A stretch of 64,000 nucleotides of DNA from NCBI RefSeq assembly GCF_900156575.1, contig NZ_FTNY01000003.1, positions 682,001 through 746,000 of the forward strand, given 5' to 3'. Shown here piece by piece: positions 8,923-17,440 of the stretch (its first letter is position 1; each line of letters begins with the position of its first letter). Below the pieces are notes generated by a model. The model was not told the origin of the DNA and did not search any database. It saw only the letters and a list, made by a program, of their open reading frames with translations. The position numbers and the translations under genes are program-made. This DNA comes from Chryseobacterium shigense (GTDB taxonomy: Bacteria; Bacteroidota; Bacteroidia; Flavobacteriales; Weeksellaceae).

Positions 8923-9757
8923 ATTCTAATATATTTTGAGGGTTGGACACTAAGCTTCCGTTAATTACAGATTTAAAATAAATCCCTTCCTGAATAGGTG
9001 TTTCCAGCCATGAAAACTCATCATGCAGGTTCACCACTTTTCCAATAACCACTAATGAAGGAGATACAAAGTCTTTCTTTCCCAATTTTTCATGAAAATC
9101 TTCAAAAGAAGAGGTATATACTTTTTGATATGGTGTGGTCGCCTGCTCGATAACAGCGATCTTTTTGTCATCAGAGGTACCTAATGCTAAAAATTTTTCT
9201 ACCAGACCATTCAGGTTTCCTTTTGACATATAAAAAACAAGGGTGTCATCGGATGTTCCAAGCTCTTTCCAATAGGCATCACTCAGAATTTCTGTTTTAT
9301 AATAGGTCAGAAAACGGACGGAGGTAGCATATCCTCTTGCTGTTAAAGGTATTCCGGCATAGGCCGCTGCTCCGGAAGCGGCAGTAATTCCGGGGATCAT
9401 TTCAAATGGTATATGATGCTCTTTTAAAGCTTTCAATTCATCCAAAACATTGGAGAAAAAGGAGAGGTCTCCCCCCTTAAGTCGTACGACTGTCTTTCCC
9501 TGAGAAGCATACTCTACTATTAATGCATTGATCCGGGACTGCGGTGTAGAAGCATTTTTACTGCATTCTTTTCCTACATAAATGATTTCGGTATTTTTAT
9601 TTGCGTAGCGTTCCGGTATCTCAGGACTTACCAGGCGGTCACATAAAATGATATCGGCAGCGGCAATGGCTTTTACAGCTTTTACAGTGATGAGATCAGG
9701 GTCGCCGGGTCCTGCACCGACAAGGTAAACCTTTGGTGTGCTATTGAATTCTTTCAT
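8912..9757 (-). CDS. cobA: uroporphyrinogen-III C-methyltransferase (SUMT)
   Basis: A 281-residue SAM-dependent methylase that converts uroporphyrinogen III to precorrin-2, the first step of siroheme synthesis. Motifs: YLVGAGPGDPDLITVKA at residues 11-27, the VVRLKGGDLSFFS glycine-rich segment, and PGITAASGAAAYAGIPLT. Precorrin-2 would then be oxidised by the dehydrogenase half of the fusion protein at the far end of the operon, so together the two genes replace a classical CysG. The last 11 bp overlap cysJ. The symbol cobA is used in the SUMT sense; no cobalamin genes are nearby. Confidence 0.94.
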   Translation of the reverse strand: MKEFNSTPKVYLVGAGPGDPDLITVKAVKAIAAADIILCDRLVSPEIPERYANKNTEIIYVGKECSKNASTPQSRINALIVEYASQGKTVVRLKGGDLSFFSNVLDELKALKEHHIPFEMIPGITAASGAAAYAGIPLTARGYATSVRFLTYYKTEILSDAYWKELGTSDDTLVFYMSKGNLNGLVEKFLALGTSDDKKIAVIEQATTPYQKVYTSSFEDFHEKLGKKDFVSPSLVVIGKVVNLHDEFSWLETPIQEGIYFKSVINGSLVSNPQNILEYAV

Positions 9758-9782
9758 TTTTAAATCTTCTTATTAGTGGTCT

Positions 9783-10694
9783 CTAGAACAGTCCTTCGAT
9801 GGACAGGTATCTTTCGCCTGTGTCATAATTAATGGTCAGAATGGTAGATCCGGCGGGAATTTCAGGAAGTTTTTTGGCGACTGCAGCTAAAGCAGCTCCG
9901 GTAGAGATTCCTACAAAAAGTCCTTCTTTTTTTGCGGCTTCCTTCGTGAATTCATAGGCTTCGTCTTTACTGATCTTAATAATTTCGTCTAAGATTCCGG
10001 TATCAAGGATTGAAGGAACAAATCCGGCTCCCAAGCCCTGCAGAGGATGCGGAGCGGGAGATCCACCACTCAGTACGGGAGAGAGTTCCGGCTCTACAGC
10101 AATCACTTTGATATTGGGGAATTTCTGTTTCAGCACTTGCGCAATCCCGGTAATATGACCTCCTGTTCCTACCCCTGTAATCAGGTAGTCCAGTCCTTCG
10201 GGAAAGTCTTTCAGGATTTCCTGAGCGGTGGTTTCGATATGTACTTTTACGTTGGCAGGATTGTCAAACTGTCTCGGAATCCATGAATCTGGAGTTTCTT
10301 TCGCCAGTTCTTCCGCTTTTTCAATGGCTCCCTTCATTCCTTTTTCTCGTGGAGTGAGAACGAATTCTGCTCCATAAGACTCCATAATTTTCCGGCGTTC
10401 CAAACTCATACTTTCCGGCATCACAAGAATCAGCTTATAGTTTTTTACAGCGGCTACCAAAGCAAGTCCGATCCCCGTATTTCCGCTGGTCGGTTCTATA
10501 ATAACACTGTCTTTGTTCAATACTCCTTTGGATTCAGCATCTTCAATCATGCTTAAAGCAATTCTGTCCTTAATGCTTCCGCCGGGATTGGCTTTCTCCA
10601 GCTTGATCCAGATTTCATTTTCTGCACCGAAGAGTTTATTAATTTTTACGACCGGGGTATTTCCGATGGTTTCTAGTGTGTTTTGGAACTTCAT
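9783..10694 (-). CDS. cysK: cysteine synthase A (O-acetylserine sulfhydrylase)
   Basis: A 303-residue fold-type II PLP enzyme joining sulfide to O-acetylserine to give cysteine. The PLP lysine is in [11 protein letters not shown] (Lys42), the substrate loop is [10 protein letters not shown] (TSGNTG at 69-74), and the phosphate-binding loop appears as [10 protein letters not shown]. It is a normal-length CysK. It lies between the serine acetyltransferase gene (35 bp upstream) and the SUMT gene (25 bp downstream), so the two proteins of the cysteine synthase complex are encoded side by side. Confidence 0.95.
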   Translation of the reverse strand: MKFQNTLETIGNTPVVKINKLFGAENEIWIKLEKANPGGSIKDRIALSMIEDAESKGVLNKDSVIIEPTSGNTGIGLALVAAVKNYKLILVMPESMSLERRKIMESYGAEFVLTPREKGMKGAIEKAEELAKETPDSWIPRQFDNPANVKVHIETTAQEILKDFPEGLDYLITGVGTGGHITGIAQVLKQKFPNIKVIAVEPELSPVLSGGSPAPHPLQGLGAGFVPSILDTGILDEIIKISKDEAYEFTKEAAKKEGLFVGISTGAALAAVAKKLPEIPAGSTILTINYDTGERYLSIEGLF

Positions 10695-10729
10695 ACCGAT
10701 TCAATTTTATGTTGTTTTGTTGTTTGTTT

Positions 10730-11560
10730 TTATATCACAAAGGTTAAAGATTCGGGAAGCGTTCCGTTATCTTTTATTTTTATTTCACTTTTATTATAGA
10801 CCAGAGAGCTGGAAGGAACATTCTGTGTGATCCAGACATTTCCTCCAATGATGCTGCCTCTGCCAATGGTGGTATTCCCCCCCAGAATAGTAGCTCCGGA
10901 ATAGATAATGACATGGTCTTCAATATTGGGGTGCCTTTTTTCATTGGCTTTATCCTTTGAAACATGTAAAGCTCCAAGGGTTACGCCCTGATAGAGTTTT
11001 ACATGGTTGCCGATGACGGTGGTTTCCCCGATCACAATCCCTGTTCCATGATCAATAAAGAAATGTTTTCCAATGACCGCCCCCGGATGAATATCAATTC
11101 CTGTTCTGCTGTGGGCATATTCTGAGATTACCCTAGGTAAGATTTTTACTTTTTGAATCCATAGCTGGTGGGAAATTCTATAGACATATGTCGCAAAAAA
11201 GCCTGGGTATGAGAGGAGTATTTCTTCCAGAGATTCCGTCGCAGGATCGAATTCTAAAATAGATTCAGCATCCAGAATCAGACTATTGTAAAGCTCTGGC
11301 AATACATGAAAGAAATGATCGGTCTGCTTTTCCGAGAAAACCTCATCCTCGGATGTATTTCTGATCAGGTCAAAAAGAACTTCATGCAATTCTTCAAACT
11401 CTATATAAATCTGGTTTTCAGCATGTATTTCTTGCGAAAGAAACAGAATATTATACAGATTATTGACAAAGTTTTCCATCTTACCCTTATCAAAGAATCC
11501 TCCGGAACTCGTCTGTTTTTTTTCAAGAATTTTCTTAATAAATTGATCTGACACTTTCAT
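10730..11560 (-). CDS. cysE: serine O-acetyltransferase
   Basis: A 276-residue enzyme making O-acetylserine from serine and acetyl-CoA, the carbon substrate of CysK. The N-terminal half is helical; the C-terminal half is a left-handed beta-helix built of hexapeptide repeats (GIDIHPGAVIGKHFFIDHGT at about 155-175, then GETTVIG, GATILGG, GSIIGGNVWI). The length fits the EpsC/CysE group of Bacteroidota. It begins 3 bp after the cysN stop codon and is followed by cysK, so coordinated expression is clear. Confidence 0.94.
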   Translation of the reverse strand: MKVSDQFIKKILEKKQTSSGGFFDKGKMENFVNNLYNILFLSQEIHAENQIYIEFEELHEVLFDLIRNTSEDEVFSEKQTDHFFHVLPELYNSLILDAESILEFDPATESLEEILLSYPGFFATYVYRISHQLWIQKVKILPRVISEYAHSRTGIDIHPGAVIGKHFFIDHGTGIVIGETTVIGNHVKLYQGVTLGALHVSKDKANEKRHPNIEDHVIIYSGATILGGNTTIGRGSIIGGNVWITQNVPSSSLVYNKSEIKIKDNGTLPESLTFVI

Positions 11561-11563
11561 CTT

Positions 11564-12802
11564 CTATTGAATTATGCACGCTGCAACAGTAGCGTTAGAG
11601 GTTTCATCGACCAGAATGGCTGATCCTGTTTTTTTATTGCTTATAAAATCATCAAATACCAGAGGCTGTGCCGTTCGTATGGTTACTTTTGCAATTTCGT
11701 TAAGTTTTATTTCGCCTTCAGCTGCTTCCTTTTCCAATGTATTGACATTGATCTTATAATCCACCTGTTTTACGACTGCTTTCAACTGTCTGCTGTGATG
11801 CTGTATCAAATATTTATTGCCCGGCTGCAAGGCTTTATGATCAAGCCAGCAAAGTAATACTTCCACTTCTTTTTCAACTGAAGGAAGTTCTTCTGCCGCA
11901 GCGAATATATCTCCTCTGCTAATATCGATATCGTCTGTGACCTGAATCAAGACCGGTTGCCCCTCAAAAGCTTCCTGAACCTCGGTTCCATTCACTTCTA
12001 TGGATGCAATTTCGGTAATCATTCCTGCCGGAAGCACTGCTATTTTATCTCCTTTCTGAAAACTTCCGCTGATGATCTGTCCGGCATATCCGCGGTAATC
12101 ATGCAGCTCCTCGGTCTGAGGCCGGATAACGTACTGTACCTGAAAGCGGCTACCGCTGTTTTGCTCCTGATCAAGATGAATTTCTTCAAGATATTCCAGA
12201 AGCGAACTTCCCTGATACCATGCTGTAGCAGATGACAAGGAAACAATATTATCTCCTTTCAATGCAGAAATGGGGAAATAGGTAACATGGTTTAAGCCCA
12301 ACCCTTCTGCCATTTTAGCATACTCTTCTTTAATGGTTTCAAAAACATCCTGTGAGTAGTCTACCATATCCATTTTATTGATGGCTACGGCTACTTTGTT
12401 CAGTTTTAGCAAAGAGGCAATAATGGAATGTCTTCTGGTTTGCTCAATAACTCCTTTACGGGCATCAATGAGAATGACCATGAGGTCTGAATTAGAAGCT
12501 CCGGTAATCATGTTTCGTGTGTACTGGACATGCCCCGGAGCATCTGCAATAATAAATTTTCTTTTTGATGTCGAAAAGTATCTGTAAGCGACATCAATCG
12601 TGATTCCCTGCTCTCTTTCTGCACGGAGCCCATCCGTTAAAAGAGCAAGGTCTACCCCGTCATCATTTTTGTTTTTAGAATGTTTTTCCAGAACTTCCAG
12701 CTGGTCCTGTAAAATGCTTTTGCTATCGTAAAGCAGTCTTCCGATGAGGGTGCTTTTCCCGTCATCTACGCTTCCTGCTGTTATTAATCTTAATATATCC
12801 AC
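11564..12802 (-). CDS. cysN: sulfate adenylyltransferase subunit 1 (GTPase)
   Basis: A 412-residue EF-Tu-like GTPase that drives APS synthesis with CysD. GTP motifs are GSVDDGKST (10-18), DAPGH (87-91) and NKMD (142-145), followed by the beta-barrel domains II and III. The start codon is GTG at 12802, giving the usual MDILRLITAG beginning. No APS kinase domain is fused to the C-terminus and no cysC lies nearby, matching direct APS reduction by the upstream CysH. An 85-bp repeat-bearing spacer separates it from cysD. Confidence 0.94.
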   Translation of the reverse strand: MDILRLITAGSVDDGKSTLIGRLLYDSKSILQDQLEVLEKHSKNKNDDGVDLALLTDGLRAEREQGITIDVAYRYFSTSKRKFIIADAPGHVQYTRNMITGASNSDLMVILIDARKGVIEQTRRHSIIASLLKLNKVAVAINKMDMVDYSQDVFETIKEEYAKMAEGLGLNHVTYFPISALKGDNIVSLSSATAWYQGSSLLEYLEEIHLDQEQNSGSRFQVQYVIRPQTEELHDYRGYAGQIISGSFQKGDKIAVLPAGMITEIASIEVNGTEVQEAFEGQPVLIQVTDDIDISRGDIFAAAEELPSVEKEVEVLLCWLDHKALQPGNKYLIQHHSRQLKAVVKQVDYKINVNTLEKEAAEGEIKLNEIAKVTIRTAQPLVFDDFISNKKTGSAILVDETSNATVAACIIQ

Positions 12803-12818
12803 GTCTTTTTTGTATAAA

Positions 12819-12904
12819 TGATTAATGATGATTGATTAATGATGAGTAATTTATTTACTATTGATATTTTGCACATTGTATTATTACTCACTGCTCATTA
12901 CCTA
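12819..12904. repeat. heptad-arm inverted repeat between cysD and cysN (locus A)
   Basis: The left arm (12819-12850) runs in 7-bp units such as TGATTAA and TGATGAT. The right arm (12883-12904) contains ATTACTC, ACTGCTC and ATTACCT. The reverse complement of the right arm aligns with the left (shared GAGTAAT and TAATGA), so the arms face each other across about 32 bp without an ORF. It lies inside the operon and ends directly at the cysD stop codon. Confidence 0.6.
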
Positions 12905-13813
12905 TTAAAAGTAACCTCCTTTTTTACGGTCTTCCATAGCGGCTTCGGTTACCCTGTCATCAATTCTGGTTTCTCCTCTTTCTGATATTCTGGTGGCCAC
13001 AATTTCTTCAATCACTCTATCCACTGTGGCGGCTTCTGATTCTACGGCCGCCGTGCAGGTCATATCTCCTACGGTCCGATATCTTATTTTTTTTATGGTG
13101 ACGATATCATCTTCTTCCAGTGCAGCGTGTTCAGAATTGGCGATCCACTGTCCGTTGAGGTCTACCACTTCTCTTTCGTGCGAAAAGTAAATGGAAGGCA
13201 ATGCAATATTTTCCCGACGGATATAGTTCCAGACATCAAGTTCTGTCCAGTTGCTAATGGGGAATACTCTTACGTTTTCTCCTTTATGAATTTTTCCATT
13301 AAAGATATTCCACAGCTCCGGCCGCTGAAGTTTGGGATCCCATTGTCCGAATTCATCACGAACAGAGAATATTCTTTCTTTTGCACGGGCTTTTTCTTCA
13401 TCTCTTCTAGCCCCTCCGATGCAGGCATCAAACTCGAATTCTTCAATCGTGTCAAGAAGAGTAAAGGTCTGCAGCCAGTTCCGGCTTGGAAATTTCCCTT
13501 TAGGCTCTGTCAGTTTTTTTTTGTTAATGGTATCTTCCACTTTTCTTACCACAAGATCTACATCCAATTCGGCAGCAAGCTGATCTCTGAAGCTTAAAAC
13601 TTCCGGAAAGTTGTGTCCGGTATCCACATGAACAAACTTGAAGGGAATTTTTCCATAAGGAAATGCTTTTGCGGCCAGATGTGCCAGTACAATACTGTCT
13701 TTTCCCCCACTGAATAGTAAAGCCGGACGTTCAAACTGTCCTGCCACTTCCCGTAAAATATAGATGGATTCAGCTTCTAACTGATCTAAATAGTTTAAAT
13801 GATATAATGACAT
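12905..13813 (-). CDS. cysD: sulfate adenylyltransferase subunit 2
   Basis: A 302-residue PP-loop adenylyltransferase that forms APS from sulfate and ATP together with CysN. The PP-loop SGGKDS is at 35-40, within ALLFSGGKDSIVLAHLA. Further family features are HVDTGHNFPE, CIGGARRDEEKARAKER and the C-terminal RISERGETRIDDR. The length is normal for CysD. It starts 10 bp after the cysH stop codon and is followed by the repeat-bearing spacer before cysN. Confidence 0.96.
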   Translation of the reverse strand: MSLYHLNYLDQLEAESIYILREVAGQFERPALLFSGGKDSIVLAHLAAKAFPYGKIPFKFVHVDTGHNFPEVLSFRDQLAAELDVDLVVRKVEDTINKKKLTEPKGKFPSRNWLQTFTLLDTIEEFEFDACIGGARRDEEKARAKERIFSVRDEFGQWDPKLQRPELWNIFNGKIHKGENVRVFPISNWTELDVWNYIRRENIALPSIYFSHEREVVDLNGQWIANSEHAALEEDDIVTIKKIRYRTVGDMTCTAAVESEAATVDRVIEEIVATRISERGETRIDDRVTEAAMEDRKKGGYF

Positions 13814-13823
13814 ATTTTATTTT

Positions 13824-14537
13824 TTATTGATGAACATGTAAGCCGCATTCTTTCTTATCGGCATCTTCCCACCACCATCGGCCGGCTCTGAAATCTTCGC
13901 CTTCTTTAATTGCTCTTGTACAGGGCTCGCATCCGATGCTTACAAATCCTTTTTTGTGAAGTTGATTATAAGGAAGATGATGTGTTTTGACATACTCTGT
14001 CACCTGTTCTGTGCTCCAGTGAAGGATGGGATGAAATTTGATAATCTGATGATCAGCGTCCCATTCCAGCTGTGGCATTTCTTTTCTGCCCGCCGAATGT
14101 TCAGACCTTAAACCCGTGATCCACACCTTGTATCCCTGAAGTGCTTTTTTCAAAGGAATGACTTTTCGGATATTGCAGCAGGCTTTTCTTTGTTCTACGG
14201 ATTGATAAAAGGAATCGGGTCCGTTTTCTGAAACAAATTGCTGCAGTGATTCCGGATCCGGATAGTATGCTTTTATATTTTTTTTAAAGAATGCTCTGGA
14301 GGAAGTCCAGGTTTCATAGGTTTGCTCAAAAAGCCTTCCTGTATCGAGGGTGAAAATATCAATATTCAGGTTTTTGATAAGATGAGTCACGACCTGATCT
14401 TCATAACTGAAGCTTGTAGAAAAGATGACTTCACCAGGGAACCTGTTGGCAAGAATTTCTAAAAACCCATCACTTAAAGCGCCTTCAGAGGCGTTTTCAA
14501 GCAATTTATCGAATTCTATTTTCAGGGTATTTTCCAT
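13824..14537 (-). CDS. cysH: APS reductase, 4Fe-4S type
   Basis: A 237-residue PAPS-reductase-fold enzyme that reduces activated sulfate to sulfite. The P-loop-like region STSFSYEDQVV is at 40-50. Cluster cysteines are Cys120-Cys121 (KACCNIRKV) and Cys203/Cys206 (GCEPCTR); the catalytic cysteine is Cys231 in KECGLH. This four-cysteine pattern marks the iron-sulfur class, which normally uses APS directly, consistent with the absence of cysC. It is the first gene of the operon, about 16 bp downstream of the expected transcription start. Confidence 0.95.
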   Translation of the reverse strand: MENTLKIEFDKLLENASEGALSDGFLEILANRFPGEVIFSTSFSYEDQVVTHLIKNLNIDIFTLDTGRLFEQTYETWTSSRAFFKKNIKAYYPDPESLQQFVSENGPDSFYQSVEQRKACCNIRKVIPLKKALQGYKVWITGLRSEHSAGRKEMPQLEWDADHQIIKFHPILHWSTEQVTEYVKTHHLPYNQLHKKGFVSIGCEPCTRAIKEGEDFRAGRWWWEDADKKECGLHVHQ

Positions 14538-14559
14538 TTGTAATTGAAATTAACTCCTG

Positions 14560-14591
14560 CAAATATATATAAATCCTATTTATCCTACCAA
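14560..14591 (-). promoter_or_regulatory. cys operon promoter
   Basis: On the minus strand a TATATTTG -7 box (14567-14560) is preceded by a TTG (14591-14589) at 21 bp, within the 17-23 bp range of Bacteroidota promoters. Transcription would start about 15 bp before the cysH ATG. The TTG lies inside the inverted repeat at 14581-14603. Confidence 0.65.
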
Positions 14592-14603
14592 ATTAGTAGG
14601 ATA
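14581..14603. promoter_or_regulatory. candidate operator of the cys operon
   Basis: A perfect inverted repeat TATCCTAC-N7-GTAGGATA. It overlaps the -33 element of the cysH promoter and is adjacent to the Rrf2-type regulator gene, so binding there would block RNA polymerase. Rrf2 proteins commonly bind AT-rich palindromes of this size; assigning it to this regulator is inference. A half-site-like ATCCTATT lies just downstream at 14573-14580. Confidence 0.65.
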
Positions 14604-14621
14604 TAAAAATTAAAAAAAATT

Positions 14622-15038
14622 TCAGCTGTTTTTTATAAAGGAAGTAAGAGTGGCTTCCATCATGCTTTTTCTTGTTTTTTCTCTCACAATTATCAATTCA
14701 TTTCTGAGATAACAGGTCGCCTCATCTACACAGTCGTCACAGGCTTCATAAAAATTCAGAGAGATACAGGGAGTTAAAGCAATAGGGCCTTCGAAAATAC
14801 GGTAGATATCCGCCAATGAAACTTCATCAGGAGACTTCAGGAGATAATATCCTCCGGCGGTTCCCTGCTTACTGTTGACCAACTTGGCTCTTTTCAGTTC
14901 AAGAAGAATCTGTTCTAAAAATTTTTTGGAAATATTCTCATCCTGTGCAATAATCGCTGTTGACAAAAATCCCTGATTGTAATTTCTTGCCAACCTAACC
15001 ATTGCTTTCAGAGCGTATTTGCAACGTTTGGACATCAT
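14622..15038 (-). CDS. Rrf2-family transcriptional regulator with four C-terminal cysteines
   Basis: A 138-residue winged-helix regulator: MMSKRCKYALKAMVRLAR at the N-terminus, a recognition helix around residues 35-50 (ISKKFLEQILLELKRAKLV) and the typical SKQGTAGGYYLLKSP wing. The C-terminal part holds Cys91, Cys100, Cys103 and Cys109 (C-X8-C-X2-C-X5-C), a spacing seen in Rrf2 proteins that bind an Fe-S cluster or sense redox state. It is encoded directly upstream of, and in the same direction as, the cys operon, 84 bp from cysH, with the palindrome in between. A CymR-like role as cysteine or sulfide-responsive repressor is likely but not proven. Confidence 0.9.
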   Translation of the reverse strand: MMSKRCKYALKAMVRLARNYNQGFLSTAIIAQDENISKKFLEQILLELKRAKLVNSKQGTAGGYYLLKSPDEVSLADIYRIFEGPIALTPCISLNFYEACDDCVDEATCYLRNELIIVREKTRKSMMEATLTSFIKNS

Positions 15039-15158
15039 AATTGATGCAAGTTATGATAATTTATTTGATTAACGAAATTGCAGCTCCAGATTAAAAAAAT
15101 GAATCTAAGTTACCGTTTGAAAATATCCTTTAAAGCCCAGATTTGAAAATTTACATTG

Positions 15159-15166
15159 TATATTTG
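15159..15166 (+). promoter_or_regulatory. candidate -7 box for pepT
   Basis: TATATTTG lies 17 bp before the pepT ATG and matches TAnnTTTG. The nearest TTG is only 13 bp upstream, so the -33 element is unclear. Confidence 0.5.
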
Positions 15167-15183
15167 TTGGAAATTTATGATCG

Positions 15184-16431
15184 ATGAGTATAATAGAATT
15201 CAACCCATTGTGGAAAGAGAAATTACTGAACCGTTTTCTTACGTATGTAAAAATATATTCAACCAGTGATGCTGAAAGCGAAGCAACCCCTTCTACTCCA
15301 AGACAGTGGGATATCGCCAACCATATTGCCGAGGAACTGAAAACGATTGGTTTAGAAAATGTTTCCATTGATGAACATGGTTATATTATGGGATATGTTC
15401 CTTCTAATGTAGAAAATGATAAGAGGCCAACCATAGGTTTTATTTCGCATTATGATACTTCTCCTGATTTTAGCGGGGAAAATGTAAAACCGCAGATTTG
15501 GGAAAACTATGACGGAGGTGATCTTGTTTTAAATGAAACGACAGGATTTACCCTATCTTCTTCAAAATTTGAAAGTTTAAAACAATATATCGGGCAAACG
15601 CTGATTACTACAGACGGAAATACCCTTCTTGGAGCCGATGATAAAGCAGGATGTGCAGAAATTGTAACGGCTGCTGAATATCTTATTGCCCACCCGGAAA
15701 TCAAGCACGGAAGAATTGCTGTAGGATTTACGCCGGATGAAGAAATCGGAAGAGGTGCTCATAAATTTGATGTAGCTAAATTCGGTGCAGAATGGGCGTA
15801 TACCATGGATGGCAGTGAAGTTGGAGAATTGGAATACGAGAACTTTAATGCAGCTGGAGCAGTGGTAAAAATCCACGGATTGAGTGTTCACCCGGGTTAT
15901 GCTTACGGAAAAATGGTCAATGCGGGTCTTTTAGCCGCTGAATTCATCCAAATGCTTCCAGCGAATGAAACTCCGGCCACAACTAAAGGTTTCGATGGAT
16001 TTTATCATTTAATGGATATTACGGCTGATATTTCTGAGGCTAAGCTTCAATACATCATTCGTGATCATGATGAAGAAAAGTATGAAGCGAGAAAGAAATT
16101 CATGGAGGAAAAAGTCGCTGAATTCAACCAAAAACATGGGGAAGGTACTGCGGAAGTGGAGATTAAGGAGCAATACAGAAATATGAAGCAGCAGTTTGAA
16201 GGAAAAATGCACATCATTGATCTTGCGGCAAAAGCGATGAAAGAGGCCAATATTGAACCGAAAATCAAAGCTATCAGAGGAGGAACGGATGGCGCTCAGC
16301 TATCTTATATGGGACTTCCATGTCCTAATATTTTTGCAGGAGGAATGAATTTCCATGGACCTTATGAATATGTAGCGCTGGAAAGCATGGAAAAAGCAGT
16401 TGAAGTGATCCTTAATATTGTAAAAGCTTAG
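15184..16431 (+). CDS. pepT: peptidase T (tripeptidase)
   Basis: A 415-residue M20B zinc aminopeptidase that releases the N-terminal residue of tripeptides in the cytoplasm. Metal and catalytic motifs: FISHYDTSPD near residue 87, TLLGADDKAG near 145 and TPDEEIGRGAHKFD near 180, plus the C-terminal IRGGTDGAQLSYMGLPCPN. The length equals other PepT proteins. It is divergent from the Rrf2 gene with a 145-bp shared spacer, and the next gene starts 5 bp after its stop. Confidence 0.96.
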   Translation: MSIIEFNPLWKEKLLNRFLTYVKIYSTSDAESEATPSTPRQWDIANHIAEELKTIGLENVSIDEHGYIMGYVPSNVENDKRPTIGFISHYDTSPDFSGENVKPQIWENYDGGDLVLNETTGFTLSSSKFESLKQYIGQTLITTDGNTLLGADDKAGCAEIVTAAEYLIAHPEIKHGRIAVGFTPDEEIGRGAHKFDVAKFGAEWAYTMDGSEVGELEYENFNAAGAVVKIHGLSVHPGYAYGKMVNAGLLAAEFIQMLPANETPATTKGFDGFYHLMDITADISEAKLQYIIRDHDEEKYEARKKFMEEKVAEFNQKHGEGTAEVEIKEQYRNMKQQFEGKMHIIDLAAKAMKEANIEPKIKAIRGGTDGAQLSYMGLPCPNIFAGGMNFHGPYEYVALESMEKAVEVILNIVKA

Positions 16432-16436
16432 TTCTG

Positions 16437-17006
16437 ATGAAAAAACTTTCAGCATTAGCATTTATTTTGATTTTTTCTTTCAGCAGCGCTCAGGTATCTG
16501 AATTCCAGAAAGCCGATTCCCGCTATGAAAGAAAAATAAAGTCACTGTACAGGAAATATCCGAAGCCTAATGATGAAAGGACTAAACAGGAGTGGCTTCT
16601 CACTGAAGAAAAAATATCCGCCTATAAAAATGCGTTAGATAAAATTTCAGAGGAAGAAAAGAAAATGATAACGGATGTTCCACCTCCTGTGGCACCTAAA
16701 ATCACAAAGGAAGCAGAGTATGAAACCGGAAAAGCTTCATTCCAGAAACTTTTAAACGAAGCGGTGGATCTTACTTTCCTGAATTTTGCAGTTAATCCCT
16801 ATAAGATCAATTTAAAATTTATTTTAGATTCCAAGGGCAATGCTTCTCATGTGAAGGTAAAGGGTAACAATGAAGATGTGAATGCATTTATAGAGGCCGC
16901 TTTTTACCGGATCAGGGACAAGGGCAAATGGAAACCTGCAGAATCGAACGGCCGACCTGTTCTCTCTGTGGTCAACCTTCCTTTACAATTGAATTTCAGT
17001 AAATAA
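16437..17006 (+). CDS. secreted protein with TonB C-terminal-like domain
   Basis: A 189-residue protein with a signal peptide (MKKLSALAFILIFSFSSAQ), a charged helical stretch and a C-terminal domain of about 85 residues (INLKFILDSKGNASHVKVKG ... GKWKPAESNGRPV) resembling the TonB C-terminal fold found in many Bacteroidota exported proteins. It has no N-terminal anchor or proline-rich linker, so it is not a working TonB. Two relatives occur at 26923-27348 and 31276-31779. It starts 5 bp after pepT and is closed by a terminator. Function unknown. Confidence 0.75.
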   Translation: MKKLSALAFILIFSFSSAQVSEFQKADSRYERKIKSLYRKYPKPNDERTKQEWLLTEEKISAYKNALDKISEEEKKMITDVPPPVAPKITKEAEYETGKASFQKLLNEAVDLTFLNFAVNPYKINLKFILDSKGNASHVKVKGNNEDVNAFIEAAFYRIRDKGKWKPAESNGRPVLSVVNLPLQLNFSK

Positions 17007-17015
17007 ATAGTTCAG

Positions 17016-17042
17016 CCCATTGCTTCAGCAGTGGGTTTTTTA
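17016..17042 (+). terminator. intrinsic terminator
   Basis: CCCATTGC-TTCA-style stem pairing with GCAGTGGG, followed by seven T, 7 bp after the preceding stop codon. Confidence 0.8.
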
Positions 17043-17156
17043 TTTTGTTTTGCAGAGAATTTTTATTTATTATTTCTCCTACTAATGAAAAGCGTTTATT
17101 TTTTTTGATTATATTTACTTATAAATCAAATCATTAACTTAAAAAATTAATTTATT

Positions 17157-17402
17157 ATGGGAAAAATAAAAAAACTATTAAGAAAGGACCTCTCTACGAT
17201 CCTTGGGGCTGGTATCAATGGTTGCCATATGAATGGCGACTCTGCTTACTGCTGGACGGATTGTGAATGTGCATTTGGAAGGGCTTGTGAGATGGATGAT
17301 GACGGGAATCCGGGAAGATGTGTTTCCGCAGGTGGCGGCGGTGGAAATCCTGGCGGTGGCGGATGCAATCCACCTTCTATTTGTGAGGAGCAGCCTTTTT
17401 AA
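17157..17402 (+). CDS. cysteine-rich bacteriocin-like peptide
   Basis: An 81-residue peptide. The basic leader-like start MGKIKKLLRKDLSTILGAG resembles the double-glycine leaders of the small Chryseobacterium 'bacteriocin-like' proteins, with GAG at 17-19 in place of GG. The remainder has eight cysteines (23, 32, 36, 38, 44, 55, 70, 76), an acidic DDDG segment and a Gly-rich stretch at about 59-69. No signal peptide, exporter or maturation enzyme is adjacent. It lies alone between two terminators. The product may be an exported disulfide-rich peptide; function is unknown. Confidence 0.7.
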   Translation: MGKIKKLLRKDLSTILGAGINGCHMNGDSAYCWTDCECAFGRACEMDDDGNPGRCVSAGGGGGNPGGGGCNPPSICEEQPF

Positions 17403-17411
17403 AAGACATTC

Positions 17412-17440
17412 ATCGGAAGTACCCTTTTCCGATTTTTTTT
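17412..17440 (+). terminator. intrinsic terminator
   Basis: ATCGGAA pairs with TTCCGAT across an 8-base loop and is followed by a run of T. It ends the bacteriocin-like transcript. Confidence 0.75.

Noticed and set aside
8912..9757. Cobalamin biosynthesis gene
   Set aside because: The SUMT gene lies among cys genes with the precorrin-2 dehydrogenase fusion, so siroheme is the supported product.
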